Part shown: one piece after another, positions 54,224 through 62,746 of the stretch
Layout: every line of letters begins with the position of its first letter
How positions within the stretch are numbered: position 1 is the first letter of the stretch
Origin: Kutzneria sp. CA-103260
GTDB lineage: Bacteria; Actinomycetota; Actinomycetes; Mycobacteriales; Pseudonocardiaceae
Assembly: GCF_018263855.1 (NCBI RefSeq)
Contig: NZ_CP073318.1
Span: 1,488,001 to 1,552,000 of the forward strand
Direction: 5' to 3'
DNA length: 64,000 nucleotides
The notes under the pieces: generated by a model
The model's database searches: none
Told to the model about the DNA's origin: nothing
What the model saw: only the letters and a program-made list of their open reading frames with translations
Position numbers and translations under genes: made by a program

Positions 54224-54670
54224 ATGGGAATTCAGGTACGCCGACGGGCCGAGGCCCGCTGGGCCGGCACCGTTCCGACCGGTGTCGGCCACATCAGGAC
54301 GGCCAGCAAGGCGCTGGACAGCGACTACTCGCTGCGCTCCCGCGAGACCGACGACGCCCCGCTCAACACCAACCCCGAGGAGCTGATCGGGGCCGGGCTG
54401 GCCGGCTGCTTCGCCATGTCGGTGGCCAACCTGCTGGAGCAGGAGGGCTACGACGGCGTCGAGGTGACGGCCAACGCCGTGGTGCGGCTGGAGGAGACCG
54501 GCGCGGGCTACCGGATCACCGAGATCGGCCTGTCGGTGACCGGGCGGGCCGACGGGCTCGCCGACGACGACTTCGCCCGCCTCACCGACCAGGCGAAACG
54601 CACCTGCCCGGTGTCACTGGCGCTGGCCGGGACGACAATCACCCTGGCGCAGACCAAGGTGGTGAGCTGA
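54224..54670 (+). CDS. OsmC-family peroxiredoxin
   Basis: A 148-residue OsmC/Ohr-type thiol peroxidase with both catalytic Cys: GLAGCFAMSV (~62) and AKRTCPVSLAL (~127). ATG 54224 (MGIQVRRRAEARW) fits the family N-terminus; ATG 54215 lies inside a repeat unit. It detoxifies organic hydroperoxides. Its stop overlaps the bicupin start as TGATG, so the two are coupled, and the divergent XRE-OsmC fusion likely controls both. Confidence 0.88.
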   Translation: MGIQVRRRAEARWAGTVPTGVGHIRTASKALDSDYSLRSRETDDAPLNTNPEELIGAGLAGCFAMSVANLLEQEGYDGVEVTANAVVRLEETGAGYRITEIGLSVTGRADGLADDDFARLTDQAKRTCPVSLALAGTTITLAQTKVVS

Positions 54671-55413
54671 TGGGCTCTCGTTACGTCGTGTACCGCGATG
54701 ACGTCGAGCCGGCGGGGTCGAGCCGGCCGGTGCTGACCGAGGCCTTCGGCTGCCACTACCTGACTGAGTCCGTGCACACGATCACCACTGACGCCACGTT
54801 TGAGTCCGGCGAGCACGAGGAGCTGTTGTTCGTGCTGCACGGCCGTGGGCGGCTGCTGGTCAACGGCACGGCCGAGGAGTTCGGGCCGGAGAGCGGCATC
54901 TACATCGGACCAGGGGAGACCTACCGGCTGGAGGCCGCCGAACCCACGGAGATCGTGAGCGTCCGGATAACCAGTCCGGATCTGACGGTCGAGGTCGGCG
55001 AGCGCCGCACGGTGTCGGCGTTGGAGGAGCAGCAGATCGGCCAGGCCACGGCCGGCCGCGAGTACCGGATCCTGGCCGACCCGTCGACCGGCTTCCGCTC
55101 CGGCACGCACTTCGTCGGCGACGTGCCGACCGGCGAGCCCGCGCCATTGCACTACCACCGCTACAACGAGGTCATCTACGTCTTGCAGGGCAACGGGATC
55201 CTGCACATCGACGGCGAGCGCAACCCGCTCTACCCGGGCGCCTGCATCCACCTGCCGGCCCGCACCCTGCACCAGGTGGAGAACACCGGCGACGTGCCGA
55301 TCCGCGAGGTCGCGGTGTTCGTGCCGGCCGGCTCGCCGGCGGCCGCCTACCTGCCCGACGGCACCAGCGCTTACCCCACCGAGCCGGACGACCCCCAGGG
55401 CGGAATTCGATAG
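54670..55413 (+). CDS. Two-cupin-domain protein
   Basis: A 247-residue protein. The first cupin (~45-120; GEHEELLFVLHGRGRLLVNG) keeps the Glu but has few His. The second (~150-235) has HYHRYNEVIYVLQGNGILHIDGE plus ARTLHQVENTG, the full metal-binding set (His, His, Glu, His). It is probably a metalloenzyme such as a dioxygenase or isomerase. It is coupled to OsmC and followed 9 bp later by an AraC regulator, so a peroxide or aromatic detoxification role is possible. Confidence 0.82.
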   Translation: MGSRYVVYRDDVEPAGSSRPVLTEAFGCHYLTESVHTITTDATFESGEHEELLFVLHGRGRLLVNGTAEEFGPESGIYIGPGETYRLEAAEPTEIVSVRITSPDLTVEVGERRTVSALEEQQIGQATAGREYRILADPSTGFRSGTHFVGDVPTGEPAPLHYHRYNEVIYVLQGNGILHIDGERNPLYPGACIHLPARTLHQVENTGDVPIREVAVFVPAGSPAAAYLPDGTSAYPTEPDDPQGGIR

Positions 55414-55422
55414 GAGCGGGCC

Positions 55423-56373
55423 ATGGACATGCCGACGCTGGCCGGTCACGAGGTCGTCGACACCACCGACGTCGACGAGGCCCGCCTGGTCGGCAGCCGG
55501 ATCTTCCGCGCGCACCAGCTGTTGCCGGGCAGCGGCGACTTCCGGGCCGTGCTCCGGTCCACCGTGGTCGGTGGCGTCACCGTGTCCCATGTGGACTATC
55601 GGGCCGGCGTGCGGATCGTCACCGCCGCGCCCAGCACCGGATACCTGGTGCACATCCCGCTGACCGGGCGGGCGGCGATCACCTGCGGTCGGGACGCGGT
55701 GACCTCGGACCCGTCGACCGCGGTCGTCGTCGATCCGGCCGAACACCTGGACATGACCTGGTCCCGGGGGACGCCGCAGCTCATCGTCGGCATCGACCGC
55801 GAGCGCCTGGAACGACATCTGTGCCGCACCCTGGGGCGGAGCCTGGACCGGCCGCTGCGCTTCGCGCTCGGCCTTGATCTGACCACCGCGGCCGCTCGGG
55901 CCTGGCTCAACGTCATGGCCCTGCTGATCGACGAGGTCTCGGCCGGGGATCCCGTTGCGCCGCAACAGCTGGAGGCTCTGGTGTTGCAGCGTTTCCTGCT
56001 GGCCCAGGAGAACACCTACAGCGCTGCCCTGCGTGAGGACCGGCCGGTCGCGCCGCGGGCCATCCGCAAGGCGATGGCGCTGATCGAGAACCACGCGGCC
56101 GAGCCGCTGACCGTCGAGGACATCGCCGAGGCGGTCGGCGTCGGGGTTCGGTCCCTGCAAGAGGGATTCCGTCGCTTCGCCGACACCACGCCGATGTGCC
56201 ACCTGCGTGACGTCCGCCTGCGCCGGGTGCACGCGGAACTGCTGGCGGCCGAGCCCGGTCGCGTGACCGTCACCGAGGTGGCCACGCGCTGGGGATTCCT
56301 GCACGCCGGTCGGTTCTCGGTGCTCTACCGCGAGCGCTTCGGCGAGAAGCCGTCGGCCACGCTCCAGCGCTAG
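55423..56373 (+). CDS. AraC-family transcriptional regulator
   Basis: A 316-residue protein. AGGAG precedes ATG 55423. The N-terminal ligand domain (~40-190) is of the AraC_binding_2 type (GYLVHIPLTGRAAITCG), and the C-terminal double HTH is at ~215-315 (AEPLTVEDIAEAVGVGVRSLQEGFRRF and VTEVATRWGFLHAGRFSVLYRERFGEKPS). Such regulators often sense amines or aromatic acids. It sits between the OsmC-bicupin pair and the PLP-enzyme operon and may control either. Confidence 0.9.
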   Translation: MDMPTLAGHEVVDTTDVDEARLVGSRIFRAHQLLPGSGDFRAVLRSTVVGGVTVSHVDYRAGVRIVTAAPSTGYLVHIPLTGRAAITCGRDAVTSDPSTAVVVDPAEHLDMTWSRGTPQLIVGIDRERLERHLCRTLGRSLDRPLRFALGLDLTTAAARAWLNVMALLIDEVSAGDPVAPQQLEALVLQRFLLAQENTYSAALREDRPVAPRAIRKAMALIENHAAEPLTVEDIAEAVGVGVRSLQEGFRRFADTTPMCHLRDVRLRRVHAELLAAEPGRVTVTEVATRWGFLHAGRFSVLYRERFGEKPSATLQR

Positions 56374-56475
56374 CCTGCGCGGTTCGGACAACCGGCTCGC
56401 CGGTCGGATAGCCCGGCTGGCGTCGCCACTTTAAGGTTCCTGGCTAATTCGCCCTGAGCGAGAGGGAAACAACGG

Positions 56476-57615
56476 ATGTTGACCTCCTCCGAAGAGTTCC
56501 GGCTGCGGTTCCCGGCACTGTCCGAGATGACCTACCTGGCGTCGTGCAGCCAGGGCGCGTTGTCGGACACGCTGGCCGCCGCGCTGCTGGAGTTCCAGCA
56601 CACGATGTTGCGGCACGGCGCCCCGTGGTCGATCTGGATGGCCGAAGTGGACCGCGCTCGCGGCCTGTTCGCCGACCTGATCAACGCCGACGTGGACGAG
56701 ATCGCCGTGCTGCCGTCGGTGTCCACCGCCGCCTACCAGGTGGCGTCCACAAGGGACTGGAGGTCGCGGCCGACGATCGTCAGCACCGACATGGAGTTCC
56801 CGTCGGTCGCCCACGTCTGGTTGGCCCAGCAGGGAAACGGCGCAACCGTTCGCTATGTCGAGGATCGGGCCGGCGTCGTGGCGGCCGAGGACTACCACGC
56901 CGCGATCGACGAGACCTGTGGCCTGGTGTCAGTGCCGCTGATCTCCTACCGCAACGGGGTTCGGCTGCCGGTGCGGGACGTGCTGGCCAGCGCTCAGTCG
57001 GCCGGTGCGCTGACCTTCGTGGACGCTTATCAGGGTGCCGGCGTCGAGCCCGTCGACGTTCGGGAGCTCGGCTGCGACTTCCTCGCCGCCGGGGCGCTCA
57101 AGTACCTGCTGGGCATTCCCGGCATCGCCTTCCTGTACGTGCGTGGTGGCGTCGGCGACTCCCGTGACCCGCAGGCGACCGGCTGGTTCGGCCGCCGCGA
57201 CCCGTTCGCCTTCGACCCGCGCCACATCGACTATCCCGTCGAAGCACGTCGCTTCGAGGGCGGCACACCGGCGATCCCCGCCGCCTACGGCGCGGTGGCC
57301 GGCCTCCGTGTGCTGAGCAGTCTGGACCCCAAGACCGTCCAGCAGCACATCGCCGAGCTCGGCCAATACGCGCACGAATCCCTTGTCGCCGCTGGGGAAC
57401 GCCTGTGGTCGCCGGCCGATCCGACCCTGCGCGGCCCGCAGGTCGCGGTGCTCACCGCCGACCCCAATCACCTGGCCGGCTACCTCGCCGACCGGAACAT
57501 CATCACCAGCCCGCGCGGCGAGCTGCTGCGTCTCTCCCTGCACTACTACTCCACAGTGGACGACGTCGACACTGTCGTCGCCGCCATCCGCGACTACCGC
57601 CGCATCGGAGGATGA
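56476..57615 (+). CDS. Class V PLP-dependent aminotransferase, kynureninase-like
   Basis: A 379-residue fold-type I PLP enzyme. GAGAGGG precedes ATG 56476. The schiff-base Lys is in FLAAGALKYLLG (~211); cofactor Asp/Gln in TFVDAYQGAGV; C-terminal ISSPRGELLRLS-like strand present. The N-terminal FPALSEMTYLASCSQGALS is a class V entry segment. The group contains kynureninases, cysteine desulphurases and isopenicillin-N epimerases. It is coupled by ATGA to an amino acid permease, which argues for an imported amino acid substrate, with kynureninase chemistry plausible but not proven. Confidence 0.82.
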   Translation: MLTSSEEFRLRFPALSEMTYLASCSQGALSDTLAAALLEFQHTMLRHGAPWSIWMAEVDRARGLFADLINADVDEIAVLPSVSTAAYQVASTRDWRSRPTIVSTDMEFPSVAHVWLAQQGNGATVRYVEDRAGVVAAEDYHAAIDETCGLVSVPLISYRNGVRLPVRDVLASAQSAGALTFVDAYQGAGVEPVDVRELGCDFLAAGALKYLLGIPGIAFLYVRGGVGDSRDPQATGWFGRRDPFAFDPRHIDYPVEARRFEGGTPAIPAAYGAVAGLRVLSSLDPKTVQQHIAELGQYAHESLVAAGERLWSPADPTLRGPQVAVLTADPNHLAGYLADRNIITSPRGELLRLSLHYYSTVDDVDTVVAAIRDYRRIGG

Positions 57616-59027
57616 CCACCATGGACGGACCGCCCGAACTGTCCAGAAGGCTGAAGTCCCGCCAGTTAGCCATGATCGGTATCGGCGGGGCCATCGGAAC
57701 CGGCTTGTTCCTCGGCTCGACGCTCGCCATCAGCAACGCCGGCCCGGCCACCATCGTCGCGTACATCCTCTGTGGACTGGTCGCGATGGTGATCGCCTGG
57801 GCGCTGGCCGAGATGGTGGTCGTGCATCCGGAGGCTGGCGCTTTCGGCGCCATCGCGCACCGCTATCTCGGCGGCTGGGCCGGCTTCGTCGTGCGCTGGA
57901 CCTACTGGGCCGGCCAGGTCATCGCCGTCGGCGGTGAGGTGATCGCCGCTGGCATCTACCTGCAGTACTGGTGGCCGCAGCTGCCGCTGTGGATCCCGGT
58001 CGTGCTGCTGTCGGCGGTGATCCTGGTGGTCAACGCCGTCACGGTGAGCTTCTTCGGCTCGCTCGAATACTGGTTCTCCATGGTGAAGGTCACCGCCATC
58101 GCCGTTTTTGTGGTGCTGGGCTTCGTGCTGATCTTCTTCGGGTTGCCCGGTCAACCGGCTACCGGTTTCGGCAATCTCACCTCGCACGGCGGTTTTCTCC
58201 CCAACGGCATCGGCGGCCTCGGGCTGGCCATGATCTTCTCGCTGTTCAGCTACATCGGCACCGAGGTCGTGTCGGTGACCGCCGCCGAGTCCAAGGACCC
58301 GGCCCGGGACATCCCGCGGGCGGCCCGGAAGATGGTGCTTCGGGTGGGTTTCTTCTACGTGCTGGCCATCATCGTGATCGTCTCCATCGTGCCGTGGACG
58401 GTCGCCGCCCAGGGCGGCACCCTGGACGCGAGCCCGTTCGTGAAGGTGTTCGCCGCGGCCAACATCCCGGCCGCCGCCGGCGTCATGAACTTCGTCGTCA
58501 TCACCGCCGCCCTGTCCAGCGCCAACACCAATCTCTACGTGACCACCCGGATGGCCCATTCGCTGGCCCTGCACCGGCTCGCGCCGGCCTGGGCCGGCCG
58601 GCTGACCAGCAGCGGCGTCCCGCGCAACGCCCTGGCGCTGTCGGCCGTGGGCATGGCCATCGCCGCCGTGCTGTCGGCCCAGTCCAACTCGCAGGCGTAC
58701 CTGGTGATCTTCGGCGTCTCGATCTTCGCCGCCATCGTGGTGTGGATCCTGATCATGTTGTCCCACTTCGCCTTCCGGATCCGCCGACGTCGGGCCGGCC
58801 TGCCGCCGTCACCGGTCCGGCTGCTGGGCGCACCGGTCACCTCCGGCGTCACCACCGTGTTCCTGCTCGCCGTGCTGGTGTCCACGTTCTTCGTGCCCGG
58901 ACTCGGCCCCGCCTGGCAGTTCGGCATCCCGTTCTTCGTCCTCCTGCTGCTGGTCTACGGCGCGCTGCGGCTGCGGCCCGGGCACCATGAGGCCACCAGC
59001 GCCGTGACGGCGAGGGAAACAGCGTGA
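57612..59027 (+). CDS. Amino acid permease (APC family, GABA/aromatic type)
   Basis: A 471-residue protein with 12 hydrophobic segments. The N-terminal helix-1 motif MIGIGGAIGTGLFLGSTLAI and TM6-region FSYIGTEVVSVTAAESKDPARDIP mark the AAT subfamily (AroP, GabP, AnsP). It starts inside the aminotransferase stop (ATGA) and ends in the PrnB-like start (GTGA), so all three are translated as a unit. It likely supplies the pathway's amino acid. Confidence 0.9.
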   Translation: MTTMDGPPELSRRLKSRQLAMIGIGGAIGTGLFLGSTLAISNAGPATIVAYILCGLVAMVIAWALAEMVVVHPEAGAFGAIAHRYLGGWAGFVVRWTYWAGQVIAVGGEVIAAGIYLQYWWPQLPLWIPVVLLSAVILVVNAVTVSFFGSLEYWFSMVKVTAIAVFVVLGFVLIFFGLPGQPATGFGNLTSHGGFLPNGIGGLGLAMIFSLFSYIGTEVVSVTAAESKDPARDIPRAARKMVLRVGFFYVLAIIVIVSIVPWTVAAQGGTLDASPFVKVFAAANIPAAAGVMNFVVITAALSSANTNLYVTTRMAHSLALHRLAPAWAGRLTSSGVPRNALALSAVGMAIAAVLSAQSNSQAYLVIFGVSIFAAIVVWILIMLSHFAFRIRRRRAGLPPSPVRLLGAPVTSGVTTVFLLAVLVSTFFVPGLGPAWQFGIPFFVLLLLVYGALRLRPGHHEATSAVTARETA

Positions 59028-60178
59028 GCCAACCGGTCGCCGACCTGGAGCGCTGGATCCGTGGCGAGTTCACCGAGCTCAACACCGAGCTGGAAGAGCT
59101 CTACTTCACTGAGAAGGCGATCATCCTGGCGGGCCGGTCCGATGTGGACTCCCTGGTGGACACCCTTGTCCGTGAAGGCGAATCCCTGATCGCCCGGGTC
59201 GCTGAGCGCCAGGAGCTGCCGGCCGACCAGGACTCCCGTTATGAACTGCTTGGCCTGGTCGGGTTCTACCTCGGCGCCTGTCGCCGGCACGAGGTGGAGC
59301 CCGACCAGTCCCGAATCGCTCCGCTGGCCCTGGCCCTGTCGACCTCGCTGGGCGTCGCGCCCCGGTTCTCCTCGGCCCACCAGCATCTCCACAACCGGGC
59401 CGTGGGCGGCGCTTTCCACACCTTCACCGCCCTGGACAGCGAACGGATCTTCCTGACCTACAACGGCTTGGCCGTGATGGCCTATCGCCGCGCCGCCCAC
59501 GCCCTGCTCGGCATCCCGCCCCTGGGCGTCTCCAACCCCTTGGCCACCTATCACTTCTCCGACGCCCTGGCCGCCCTGGGCAACGTCATGGCCTACAGCC
59601 GCACCCTGGCCGACGAGCTCGACCGTGACCGCTTCTTCTACAACATCCGCCCGTACTTCAAGAGCTACCGGGTCGGCCGGTCCGAGTACCGCGGCGCCAA
59701 CGCCGGCGACTTCGCCGCCATCAACACCATCGACGTGCTGCTGGGCCTGTGCTCCCCGCACGATCCCTTCTACCAGTGGGTCGCCGCCGACAAGTACCCC
59801 TACGTCGCCCCCGAGGACCAGCCCGTCCTCCGCGCCCTCGCCACCACGGAATCCCTGCTGGCCGCCTTCCTCCGCGAACTGGAGGCCGGCCCGGTGTCGT
59901 TGTCCCTACGGGAGAACGCCGAGCTCTTCCTGGCCGCGTGCAAGCAACACGGCGCAGCCACCGTCTTCCACCACCATCGTCTGGTCGTGCCCTACCTGGA
60001 AGAACCCGCTGCCAACACGCCCAGCCGCCCCGACCTCACCGCCAGCGGTCCGCCGCTGGCGGTGGTCATCGAGACCTTGGCCCGGCTGCGGGACTTACGC
60101 GCCGCCCGCGAACGCCCCGGCCTCGCCACCGCCCGTCCTTACCTCGACCGCGTCCAGCAACTCCTCAAGCCCCGGTGA
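59024..60178 (+). CDS. PrnB-like (DUF1864) heme enzyme of the tryptophan dioxygenase superfamily
   Basis: A 384-residue protein from GTG 59024. It resembles PrnB (monodechloroaminopyrrolnitrin synthase): the shared blocks are a FYLGACRRHEVEP-type segment, RPYFKSYRVGRSEYRG (PrnB has RPFYEPIRVGGQSYLG) and VAADKYPYV (PrnB has ETYLPYV). PrnB binds heme and rearranges the ring of chlorotryptophan; the fold is that of indoleamine/tryptophan dioxygenase. Coupled to an amino acid permease and a kynureninase-like enzyme, it probably acts on tryptophan or a derivative. No halogenase or other prn gene is in the window. Confidence 0.75.
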   Translation: MSQPVADLERWIRGEFTELNTELEELYFTEKAIILAGRSDVDSLVDTLVREGESLIARVAERQELPADQDSRYELLGLVGFYLGACRRHEVEPDQSRIAPLALALSTSLGVAPRFSSAHQHLHNRAVGGAFHTFTALDSERIFLTYNGLAVMAYRRAAHALLGIPPLGVSNPLATYHFSDALAALGNVMAYSRTLADELDRDRFFYNIRPYFKSYRVGRSEYRGANAGDFAAINTIDVLLGLCSPHDPFYQWVAADKYPYVAPEDQPVLRALATTESLLAAFLRELEAGPVSLSLRENAELFLAACKQHGAATVFHHHRLVVPYLEEPAANTPSRPDLTASGPPLAVVIETLARLRDLRAARERPGLATARPYLDRVQQLLKPR

Positions 60179-60704
60179 CCACCCGCATGAACGCCACCGA
60201 CTCCGCCGTCTCGTTGACATAGGCGTATTCCTGGTCGCTGGCGATCACCGCGCTCTGCCCGGCCGCCAACACCTGCCGACCCGCCGCCAATTCCAGGGTC
60301 AGCCGTCCCGAAATCACGTGGTGGATCTCCTGTGCCCCGGCCCGGTCGGGCTCCGCGTCGTACCGTCCGCCGGGAGCCAGGACCCACCGCCACAGCTCGG
60401 CCCGCTGCTCTGTTGTCGCCCCAAGCAGCACCGCCCGACTGCCGTCGGGATCCTGCCACACCAGTGTCCCCTCAACCGCCGGCTCGTCCGGCAGCGCCAG
60501 GGCGGCGAAGTCCGCGTCGAGAGCGTGGGCGATCCGGTCCACGGTGGTGAGGCTGGGGTTGGCCTGGCCCAGCTCGATGTCGGTGAGCATGCGCCGGCTG
60601 ACCGAGCTGGCGTCGGCCAGTTGCTGAACGCTCCAGCCGCGCTCCTTGCGCCGGGCCCGGATGCGGCCGCCGACGCGGGTGACGAACTCCGCGGTGCTCC
60701 CCAT
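60165..60704 (-). CDS. XRE-family regulator with cupin sensor domain
   Basis: A 179-residue protein; ATG 60704 (MGSTAEFVTRVGGRIRARR) was preferred to GTG 60725 because an inverted repeat fills the space between. The XRE HTH (~13-68; WSVQQLADASSVSRRMLTDIELGQANPS) is followed by a C-terminal cupin (~80-175; AQEIHHVISGRLTLELAAG). This layout (SutR/PuuR-like) senses small metabolites. It overlaps the PrnB-like gene end by 14 bp and diverges from the aminotransferase over two operator-like repeats. Confidence 0.9.
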   Translation of the reverse strand: MGSTAEFVTRVGGRIRARRKERGWSVQQLADASSVSRRMLTDIELGQANPSLTTVDRIAHALDADFAALALPDEPAVEGTLVWQDPDGSRAVLLGATTEQRAELWRWVLAPGGRYDAEPDRAGAQEIHHVISGRLTLELAAGRQVLAAGQSAVIASDQEYAYVNETAESVAFMRVVTGA

Positions 60705-60705
60705 G

Positions 60706-60725
60706 GTGAGCAGCATAGTGCTCAC
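60706..60725. promoter_or_regulatory. Operator-like repeat GTGAGCA-N6-TGCTCAC
   Basis: Perfect 7-bp arms (60706-60712, 60719-60725) directly upstream of the XRE-cupin ATG. A related CTCAC-N2-GTGAG lies at the divergent aminotransferase start, so one regulator could repress both promoters. Confidence 0.6.
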
Positions 60726-60730
60726 GAGGG

Positions 60731-60759
60731 TTGCCAGCGGACTGGATGGGAAATATATT
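60731..60759 (+). promoter_or_regulatory. Promoter TTGCCA-N17-TATATT of the aminotransferase gene
   Basis: The -35 is at 60731-60736 and the -10 at 60754-60759. Expected initiation near 60766-60768 coincides with the GTG start codon, so the message is probably leaderless. Confidence 0.65.
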
Positions 60760-60760
60760 G

Positions 60761-60772
60761 CTCACTCGTGAG
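60761..60772. promoter_or_regulatory. Operator-like palindrome CTCAC-TC-GTGAG across the aminotransferase start
   Basis: The palindrome covers the transcription start and first codon of the aminotransferase, and its half-sites match the GTGAGCA/TGCTCAC arms at the XRE-cupin gene. A third GTGAG half follows at 60778. Confidence 0.55.
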
Positions 60773-61886
60773 GATTCGTGAGTTCGCGGTCGAGCAGTGG
60801 ATGAACGAGTACGAGGAGACCTGCCGACACAACCTGGCCGAGACGTGCGTGCGCTCGCTCACCGCGGGCGAGCTGCTGGAGATGTCGGGGCGGCGCGAGG
60901 ACGTGCTGGCCGAACTGGCGGCCACCCAGCTGACGTACGGCCCGATCCCGGGCAGCCCACGGCTAAGGGAACTGGTCGCCGGTCTGTACGCGAACCAGGG
61001 AGCGGACAACGTCTTGATCACCCACGGGGCGATCGGCGCGAACGCACTCGTGCACACGACCCTGGTCGACCCGGGTGATCACGTCGTCGCGGTGGTCCCC
61101 ACCTACCAGCAGCACTACTCCATCCCCGACAGCTACGGCGCCCGGGTCTCTCTGCTGAGGCTGCGCGCGGAGCACGGCTGGCTGCCCGACCTGGACGAAC
61201 TCGACCGCCTGGTCACGCCGGACACCAAGCTGATCGCCGTCAACAACCCCAACAATCCCACCGGCGCGCTCATCGACGAGGCCGGCCTGGCCCGCATCGT
61301 GGCGATCGCCGACCGGGTCGGGGCCTGGGTGCTGTGCGACGAGGTCTACCGCGGCGTCGACCAGGGCGGGGACGGCTTCACGGCCTCGATCGCCGACCTG
61401 TACGAGCGCGGCATCTCCACCGGCAGCATGTCGAAACCGTTCTCCCTGGCCGGATTGCGCCTGGGCTGGATCGTCGCCCCGGCCGACCTGCTGCGGGCCG
61501 TCGCTACCCACCGCGACTACAACACGATCAGCGTCGGCCGGGTCGACGACCTGTTGGCCTGCGTCGCGTTGGAGCAGAAGGACGCCATCCTCGGACGGGC
61601 GCGCCGCATCACCCGCACCAATCTGTCCATTCTGGACGAATGGGTACGCGGCCGCGCCGATGTCGACTACGTGAAGCCGACATCGGGCACGACCGCGTTG
61701 GTGCGCTACCACGCGCCGATCGGTTCGTACGAGTTCTGCACGCGCCTGCTGGAGCGGACCGGTGTCATGGTCACTCCCGGCGCCGCCTTCGACATCGAGC
61801 ACACCATCCGCATCGGCTACGCCGACGACACCGACACACTGCGCACCGGCCTGAAGCTGATCGGTCAGTTCCTCGACGAGCTCTGA
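60768..61886 (+). CDS. Class I/II PLP aminotransferase, capreomycidine-synthase-like
   Basis: A 372-residue fold-type I enzyme; GTG 60768 was set by promoter spacing. The opening FAVEQWMNEYEETC resembles VioD (capreomycidine synthase) more than ordinary aspartate aminotransferases. VNNPNNPTGA, CDEVYRGVD, the PLP Lys in STGSMSKPFSLAGLRLGW (~223) and a terminal Arg in IRIGYADD are visible. It may transaminate, or perform beta-elimination/cyclisation as VioD does. It diverges from the XRE-cupin gene and is convergent with the FAH gene (22-bp overlap). Confidence 0.87.
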   Translation: MRIREFAVEQWMNEYEETCRHNLAETCVRSLTAGELLEMSGRREDVLAELAATQLTYGPIPGSPRLRELVAGLYANQGADNVLITHGAIGANALVHTTLVDPGDHVVAVVPTYQQHYSIPDSYGARVSLLRLRAEHGWLPDLDELDRLVTPDTKLIAVNNPNNPTGALIDEAGLARIVAIADRVGAWVLCDEVYRGVDQGGDGFTASIADLYERGISTGSMSKPFSLAGLRLGWIVAPADLLRAVATHRDYNTISVGRVDDLLACVALEQKDAILGRARRITRTNLSILDEWVRGRADVDYVKPTSGTTALVRYHAPIGSYEFCTRLLERTGVMVTPGAAFDIEHTIRIGYADDTDTLRTGLKLIGQFLDEL

Positions 61887-62746
61887 GCGGTGACCCGGTT
61901 CCGCAGCGTGCCCAGCTCGGACACGTGGGTGACAACGACGTCGCCCTCACCGAGGAACACCTGCGGTTCCCGGGCATTGCCGATGCCGCTGGGAGTTCCG
62001 GTGAGCAGCACGTCGCCGGCCCGCAGTGTCATGCCCCGGCTGAGCTCGGCGATCAGCCGCTCGAACCGGAACGCCATCTGCCCGGTCGACGCGTTCTGCC
62101 GCCGCTCCCCGTTGACTTCGCACAGGATTCGCAGGCCATTCGGGTCGGTGACCTCGTCCACGGTGGTGATCCACGGGCCGAGCGGCATGGTGGCGTCGAT
62201 GCTCTTGCCTTTGAGCCACTGGCCGCCGTGGGCTCGTTGCAAGTCCCGCTGCGAGACGTCGTTGGCCACACAGAAGCCGAAAACGTGTTGCCACGCCTGG
62301 CCTTCCGGGATGTCACGACCATCACGGCCGATCACCAGCGCGACTTCGGCCTCGTAGTCCCACTTCTTCGAGAGCTCAGGGTCGTAGGCGATGTCGTCGA
62401 ACGGGCCGATCACGGTGTCCGGGCCCTTGGTGAAGAAGGTCGGATGCCTGGGGATCTCCGCCGGGTCCTGGCCCTCGCGCTTGCCCTTGGATTCCTCGAA
62501 GTGGTCCCAGTAGTTCCAGCCGGTGCACAGGATGTCCCGGTTGAACCGCCGCAGCGGCGGCCCGAGCCGAACGTCGGCCAACGGCATCTTCGGTGCGCTG
62601 GCGGCGGCCGCGCGGACGGCCGCCAGCGGTGTGACGCCGCGGACCACGTCATCGAGGCTGCCGGGCAGCAGCGCGATTTCCGCCTGGTCCATGTCGACCG
62701 AGCCCAGCTGCCAGCCGCCGTCGAACCACACCGACGCCAGTCTCAT
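61865..62746 (-). CDS. Fumarylacetoacetate hydrolase-family protein
   Basis: A 293-residue FAH-fold enzyme. The active-site set is present: CTGWNYWDH, Glu pair and Asp as DYEAEVALVIGRDGRDI, FCVANDVSQRDLQ, KGKSIDATMPLGPWI and the DVLLTGTPSGIG strand. It hydrolyses or decarboxylates a beta-diketo acid, as in aromatic meta-cleavage or homogentisate routes. ATG 62746 overlaps the RidA stop by 4 bp; the operon is RidA-FAH downstream of two cupins. Confidence 0.92.
   Translation of the reverse strand: MRLASVWFDGGWQLGSVDMDQAEIALLPGSLDDVVRGVTPLAAVRAAAASAPKMPLADVRLGPPLRRFNRDILCTGWNYWDHFEESKGKREGQDPAEIPRHPTFFTKGPDTVIGPFDDIAYDPELSKKWDYEAEVALVIGRDGRDIPEGQAWQHVFGFCVANDVSQRDLQRAHGGQWLKGKSIDATMPLGPWITTVDEVTDPNGLRILCEVNGERRQNASTGQMAFRFERLIAELSRGMTLRAGDVLLTGTPSGIGNAREPQVFLGEGDVVVTHVSELGTLRNRVTAQSSSRN

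Noticed and set aside
59024..60178. Assignment as pyrrolnitrin gene prnB itself
   Set aside because: Similarity is at family level only, and no tryptophan halogenase or prnC/prnD-like genes are in the window.
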